Assembly (NCBI RefSeq): GCF_000269805.1
Contig: NZ_JH711481.1
Coordinates: forward strand, 1,438,634 to 1,502,633
Reading direction: 5' to 3'
Source: Actinomyces massiliensis 4401292
GTDB taxonomy: Bacteria; Actinomycetota; Actinomycetes; Actinomycetales; Actinomycetaceae
Length of the DNA: 64,000 bases
Shown here: positions 60,338-64,000 of the stretch, one piece after another
Layout: every line of letters begins with the position of its first letter
Numbering within the stretch: position 1 is the stretch's first letter
Position numbers and translations under genes: made by a program
The notes under the pieces: model-generated
The model's input: only the letters and a program-made list of their open reading frames with translations
What the model was told of the DNA's origin: nothing
Databases searched by the model: none

Positions 60338-62002
60338 TCAGGAGTATCGGGCCTGCATGTCCCTCTCGATCTGCTCCAGAGAGCGCCCGGAGGTCTCGGG
60401 CATGATCTTGAACAGGATGACGGCTATGAGCAGGTTCAGCGCGCCGTAGATGGTGTACGTCAGGCCGCCGCCAAGAGTCTCCATCATGCGCGGGAAGGTC
60501 CAGGTGATGAGGGCGTTGGCCACCCACATGCAGAAGATCGCGCTGCCGTTCATCACGCCGCGGACGTTGGCCGGGAAGAGCTCACCCATCATCGTCCACA
60601 CCACGGTGCCGTTGGAGGACTGGACGATGAGCATGAAGACCGCCATGAGGCCCAGGATGAGGAAGGCGGCCCATGAGGGAGGGGCGGTGCCCGCATTCAT
60701 GTGCGGGGCGATGGCCAGCTGGAAGGTCGCGGCGATGCTGAGCAGGCACACGCCCGCACCGGTGACGTCGGCGATGAGGATCTGACGGCGTCGGAATCGC
60801 ATGATCAGTCCGATGCCGATGATCGATCCGATGACGCTCATGATGCCGTTGGCGACCTGTGCGGTGATCGAGCTGGACGTGGACATGCCGGCGTACTCCA
60901 GGACCTTCGGTGCGTAGTACATGACGGTGTTCACGCCGGTGGTCTGGTTGACGACGGCCAGGAACATGCCGACGAGCAGGAGCTTGCGCAGCCACGGAGT
61001 CCGCCAGACGTATACCAGGCCGCGGCGCTGGGCCTCCTCGGTGATCTCGCGCTGGCGCGCCTCGGCCATCTCCAGGAGCTCGTCCTCGACGGGGCCGTCC
61101 TTGTGGGGGTCGCGTATCCGCTTGAGGGCGCCGATGGCGTCGTAGAGGCGCTCCTTGGAGATGTACCAGCGGGAGGACTCGGGCATGAGCCGGATGCCGA
61201 TCCACAGGGCGATGGCGGGCAGGGAGCACAGGACGAGCATGTATCGCCAGATCTCGCCATTGCCGGTCGAGACGGTGAGTTCATTGAGGAACTGGTGATA
61301 CGCGGCGGGATCGAGCGGGCCCCCCTTCGAGGTCTGCAGTCGCGAGATGTTGTCGAAGGACTGCAGGCCCGTCGTCACCCCGTAGCTCTGCGCGGGCGTG
61401 GAGACGACGTTGATCTCGGGGCCGCCCAGCGCCTTGCTGATCGCCGCGTTCATGGCGAAGGCGAGCAGTTGGCCGGTGACGATCATCATCTGGTCGATGG
61501 CGACGATCGATCCGCGGACGCGCTTGGGCGCCGTTTCGGCCAGGTAGACGGGGACGGTGGCGCTGGCGCCGCCGACCGCGAATCCCAGGATGACGCGGAA
61601 GACGTACATCACCCACACATTGGGGGCGAGGGCGGTGCCCAGGGCGCCCAGCAGGAAGAGGATCGCCAGCATGGTGATGTTGTGCCGCCGACCGTGGCGA
61701 TCCGACAGGCGCGCGCCGATGAGCGCCCCCAGTGCGGCGCCGATGAGCAGGGTGCCGCCGACTGCTCCCTCCTCGAAACTGCTCAGCTGCAGGCCCTTGG
61801 CCCCGTAGGGCATGTACATGTAGGGCAGGGCGCCGGAGATGACCCCCGTGTCGTAGCCGAAGAGCAGCGAACCGAGAGTGGCCACGCCGGCGATGGCGAG
61901 GATTCCGCGGCGCTTGCCCGATGGCGGGGTGTCGTCGACGGCCTGTTTCATCGCCTCCGGGGTGATCCCCTTCAGGGGGATCGACTGCGCGGTGGTGCTC
62001 AT
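60338..62002 (-). CDS. MFS sugar porter
   Basis: A 554-residue sugar porter of the major facilitator superfamily with 12 spans. The signatures are LFGYDTGVISGALPYM in span 1, DRHGRR between spans 2 and 3, PVYLAETAPKRVRGS, LMPESSRWYISKER after span 6, and ETSGRSLEQIE at the C-terminus. An enlarged loop between spans 5 and 6 (about 45 residues) is present. AAGGAG lies close before the ATG. A sugar or polyol such as inositol is the likely substrate. The GntR gene downstream is a candidate regulator. Confidence 0.94.
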   Translation of the reverse strand: MSTTAQSIPLKGITPEAMKQAVDDTPPSGKRRGILAIAGVATLGSLLFGYDTGVISGALPYMYMPYGAKGLQLSSFEEGAVGGTLLIGAALGALIGARLSDRHGRRHNITMLAILFLLGALGTALAPNVWVMYVFRVILGFAVGGASATVPVYLAETAPKRVRGSIVAIDQMMIVTGQLLAFAMNAAISKALGGPEINVVSTPAQSYGVTTGLQSFDNISRLQTSKGGPLDPAAYHQFLNELTVSTGNGEIWRYMLVLCSLPAIALWIGIRLMPESSRWYISKERLYDAIGALKRIRDPHKDGPVEDELLEMAEARQREITEEAQRRGLVYVWRTPWLRKLLLVGMFLAVVNQTTGVNTVMYYAPKVLEYAGMSTSSSITAQVANGIMSVIGSIIGIGLIMRFRRRQILIADVTGAGVCLLSIAATFQLAIAPHMNAGTAPPSWAAFLILGLMAVFMLIVQSSNGTVVWTMMGELFPANVRGVMNGSAIFCMWVANALITWTFPRMMETLGGGLTYTIYGALNLLIAVILFKIMPETSGRSLEQIERDMQARYS

Positions 62003-62247
62003 GCGGTTGTCTCCTTGGATGGGATCCTGGGGCTGCGAAGAGGCTGACGGATGGCGAGCGCCTGGTGAGGCGGTGGGCTCTCGTCGGGAGGATGCGTGTG
62101 TGATGGGAAGAAGTCTGCCTCAGGCGGCGGCGGTTGTGGGCGGATCGATGCGTGCCGCGCCGTGTTCGTGGACGCCGGTCTTGTGTGCACTCGTCGGGAA
62201 AGGCGACAATCGTTATATCGCTACTGACGGTATCGATGGGGGGCGCC

Positions 62248-62880
62248 ATGAATGCCGCTGACGATAGTCCTAATGGTGGTGATGGCGCCCTGAGCGGTCC
62301 CATGCGGATTCTGGTCCCCGCATCGCTCCTGGTGTCCTTCGCCGCCAATGATGGCGAGGAGTTGGTGACGATGTCGTCGATGCCCTCGATGGTGGCCGAC
62401 GTCCTGAGCCGCCTGCCCGCTCCGTTGCGCTCCCTGGCCGGCTCCCGCCTGAAGACGCTGACCCTCTCCCGCAGGCATGTCCAGGTGGGGGTAGCCACCA
62501 TGGGGGTGCTATTCGGGGTCGCGGTCCTGGACGGGGTGCGCACCGCCGGACGGAGTCGGTTCTACCAGGATGCGCAGCGGATCTTCGGCCTGCACGCCTA
62601 CGGTCATATGGCCGCCGCTCTGCTGACCCGTGGCTACACCCCGGGCGTGGCCACATCGCCGACTGTCGTGCTGCCGGTGTGGTGGTGGGCGCGCTCGCGA
62701 TTGCGGCGCGCCGGCGTGCCCGACCGCTCCAGCCTGCCTCGGGCGGCGCTCGTCGTCGGCTCCTGGCTCGTACTCGCTCACACCCTGGGCGCCTGCGCCG
62801 CGGCGCATCACATCCGCACTGACGTGGCCGGGGCCCGGACCCGTGCAGACGACCGAACCTCGGCCGGGAGGCTCCAATGA
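62248..62880 (+). CDS. HXXEE-like membrane protein, first of a pair
   Basis: A 210-residue membrane protein with about five spans, related to HXXEE-domain proteins of unknown function. In place of the usual H-x-x-E-E motif it has [13 protein letters not shown], keeping the EE pair but lacking the His. [20 protein letters not shown] resembles the second conserved His segment. The ATG at 62248 is used; 62236 is possible. Its stop overlaps the start of the second HXXEE gene, so the two are translated as a pair. Confidence 0.7.
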   Translation: MNAADDSPNGGDGALSGPMRILVPASLLVSFAANDGEELVTMSSMPSMVADVLSRLPAPLRSLAGSRLKTLTLSRRHVQVGVATMGVLFGVAVLDGVRTAGRSRFYQDAQRIFGLHAYGHMAAALLTRGYTPGVATSPTVVLPVWWWARSRLRRAGVPDRSSLPRAALVVGSWLVLAHTLGACAAAHHIRTDVAGARTRADDRTSAGRLQ

Positions 62881-63323
62881 GTGGACCCGCGCGCCGTGCC
62901 CTGAGCCCGGACCAGGTCTGGGCGCTGACCCTGGGGCTGTTGGCAGTCCACCAGACCGAGGAGGTCGTCTACTCGATGGAGGCCTGGCTCGAGCACGTCG
63001 GCTCGACGGGGTGGCCCCTCCTGGACGCCCACATCCGAGGTCCCGCAGGCATCGGCAACCCGCTGGCCGACGTGCGTCCGTCCCGGCGCCTGGCCGCCGT
63101 CGGGGCGCAAGCGCTGGCCGCCGGTGTCCTGTGGGCGTATACGCGCCGCTCCGACCGGGCCACCCGGGTGCTCGCCACCGGACTGTGCCTCGGATGGTCC
63201 GCAGCCTTCGCCACGCATATCGCCGTCTCGGCGCGCACTCGTTCGGCCATGCCGGGGCTGGCCACCTCCCTGCTGCCCGGCCTGCCCGGGGCCGCCCTGA
63301 CTCTGCGCGCCATCTGGGCGTGA
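62877..63323 (+). CDS. HXXEE-domain membrane protein, second of the pair
   Basis: A 148-residue protein with the canonical [16 protein letters not shown] motif near residue 25 and about four short spans, typical of the HXXEE domain of unknown function. The ATG overlaps the stop of the preceding gene (four bases). The two proteins may form a heteromer in which only this one has the complete motif. It ends 53 bases before guaA. Confidence 0.75.
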   Translation: MSGPARRALSPDQVWALTLGLLAVHQTEEVVYSMEAWLEHVGSTGWPLLDAHIRGPAGIGNPLADVRPSRRLAAVGAQALAAGVLWAYTRRSDRATRVLATGLCLGWSAAFATHIAVSARTRSAMPGLATSLLPGLPGAALTLRAIWA

Positions 63324-63364
63324 GCGAGATCAGCCCCGTCCCCGGAGCCCGGCGGGCCGCCCGT

Positions 63365-63370
63365 TATGCT
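63365..63370 (+). promoter_or_regulatory. -10 box for a leaderless guaA start
   Basis: TATGCT lies six bases before GTG 63377 with no ribosome-binding site between them. Confidence 0.5.
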
Positions 63371-63376
63371 TGGCCG

Positions 63377-64000
63377 GTGACCACCTTCTCCCAGGGCGCC
63401 GCGGCCGCGGACGAGGCCGTCGGGCCCGTCCTGGTCGTCGATTTCGGCGCCCAGTACGCTCAGCTCATCGCCCGCCGCGTGCGCGAGGCCTCGGTCTACT
63501 CCGAGATCGTGCCCCACACCATGGATGCGGCCGGCATGCTGGCCAAACGGCCCGCGGCCGTCATCCTCTCGGGCGGGCCGTCGTCGGTCTACGCCGAGGG
63601 CGCCCCCTCGCTCGACGCCGCCATCCTCGACGCCGGGGTGCCGGTCCTCGGCATCTGCTACGGCTTCCAGGCCATGGCCCAAGCCCTGGGCGGGACCGTG
63701 GGACGCACCGGCACCCGCGAGTACGGGCACACCCCCGCCCGCACCGAGCCCGGATCCTGCCTGTTCGACGGCGTGCCCGCCGAGCAGGTGGTCTGGATGA
63801 GCCACGGCGACGCCGTCCAGGCGGCCCCCGAGGGGTTCACGGTCACCGCCACCACCTCCCAGACGCCGGTGGCCGCCTTCGAGAACCCGGCCCGCCGCCT
63901 CTACGGCCTCCAGTGGCACCCCGAGGTCCTCCACTCCGAGTACGGCCAGGCGGCGCTGGTGAACTTCCTCCACAAGGAAGCGGGCATCCCCGCCACCTGG
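63377..64000 (+). CDS. guaA: GMP synthase (glutamine-hydrolysing), 5' part
   Basis: It converts XMP to GMP. Only the first 208 codons are in the window, covering the class I glutamine amidotransferase domain: [29 protein letters not shown], the nucleophile loop [22 protein letters not shown], and the catalytic His/Glu in [13 protein letters not shown]. The ATP-pyrophosphatase part lies beyond the window. The start is GTG with a short Ala-rich leader. It complements guaB earlier in the window. Confidence 0.96.
   Translation, partial: MTTFSQGAAAADEAVGPVLVVDFGAQYAQLIARRVREASVYSEIVPHTMDAAGMLAKRPAAVILSGGPSSVYAEGAPSLDAAILDAGVPVLGICYGFQAMAQALGGTVGRTGTREYGHTPARTEPGSCLFDGVPAEQVVWMSHGDAVQAAPEGFTVTATTSQTPVAAFENPARRLYGLQWHPEVLHSEYGQAALVNFLHKEAGIPATW

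Overview
The window looks like chromosomal DNA of a high-GC actinobacterium, most likely Actinomycetaceae (Actinomyces or a close relative). The evidence is the strong G+C bias at third codon positions, a WhiB-family regulator, an AfsR/SARP-type regulator, a GuaB3 paralogue, a groES gene under a CIRCE element, and many genes whose start codon lies 6-8 bases after a TANNNT box, as expected for leaderless actinobacterial mRNAs. Most of the window is housekeeping chromosome. Small accessory islands of toxin-antitoxin genes and gene remnants are inserted between the core genes. I see no rRNA, tRNA, CRISPR array, prophage or transposase.

Layout. 1-1652: rplM-rpsI with an upstream promoter and 11-bp tandem repeats. 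1829-3780: a DrrA/DrrB-like ABC exporter. 3818-8553: glmM translationally coupled to a large AfsR-like regulator. 9031-17098: a flavin disulfide oxidoreductase, coaA, glmS, nnrD and alr, covering amino-sugar, CoA and D-alanine supply for the cell wall plus NAD(P)HX repair. 17195-20513: tsaE, an unknown exported membrane protein, tsaB and rimI. 20817-24379: sdhCAB. 24453-29087: a TetR regulator divergent from a fused IrtAB-like ABC transporter. 29813-30859: tsaD, which completes the tRNA t6A genes tsaE, tsaB and tsaD. 30978-31364: a decayed BrnTA-like toxin-antitoxin pair. 31882-35834: a GCS2-type ligase, a THUMP-like methyltransferase, a YdcF-like protein and groES. 36029-40332: whiB, guaB, a DEDDh exonuclease and guaB3. 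40386-41858: an intact YefM-YoeB module next to a decayed two-gene module. 41868-49651: an S66 peptidase, TetR plus alpha/beta hydrolase, HPr, an SSS symporter with a small membrane partner, marC, rnhA and gtrA. 49737-54874: an ABC-permease-permease-kinase-regulator operon resembling lantibiotic immunity systems. 55036-58426: pta-ackA. 58708-59010: a truncated I36 inhibitor domain. 59133-62002: GntR and a sugar porter. 62248-63323: a pair of HXXEE proteins. 63377-end: the start of guaA.

The most unusual signal is a family of short tandem arrays with an exact 22-bp period (cores at 13853, 29108, 30878 and, inverted, 31777; a related array with another core at 20528). Every array lies 3' of a gene, reads in that gene's direction, and consists of dyad-like cores set two helical turns apart. 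A perfect 34-bp-arm hairpin carrying a related core lies 3' of another gene (18823-18891). I know of no description of this element and put it forward as a candidate undescribed 3'-end repeat system. Secondary signals are three toxin-antitoxin-like loci in different stages of decay, tandem-repeat-encoded low-complexity insertions in conserved enzymes, and the coupling of glmM to a SARP-like regulator.
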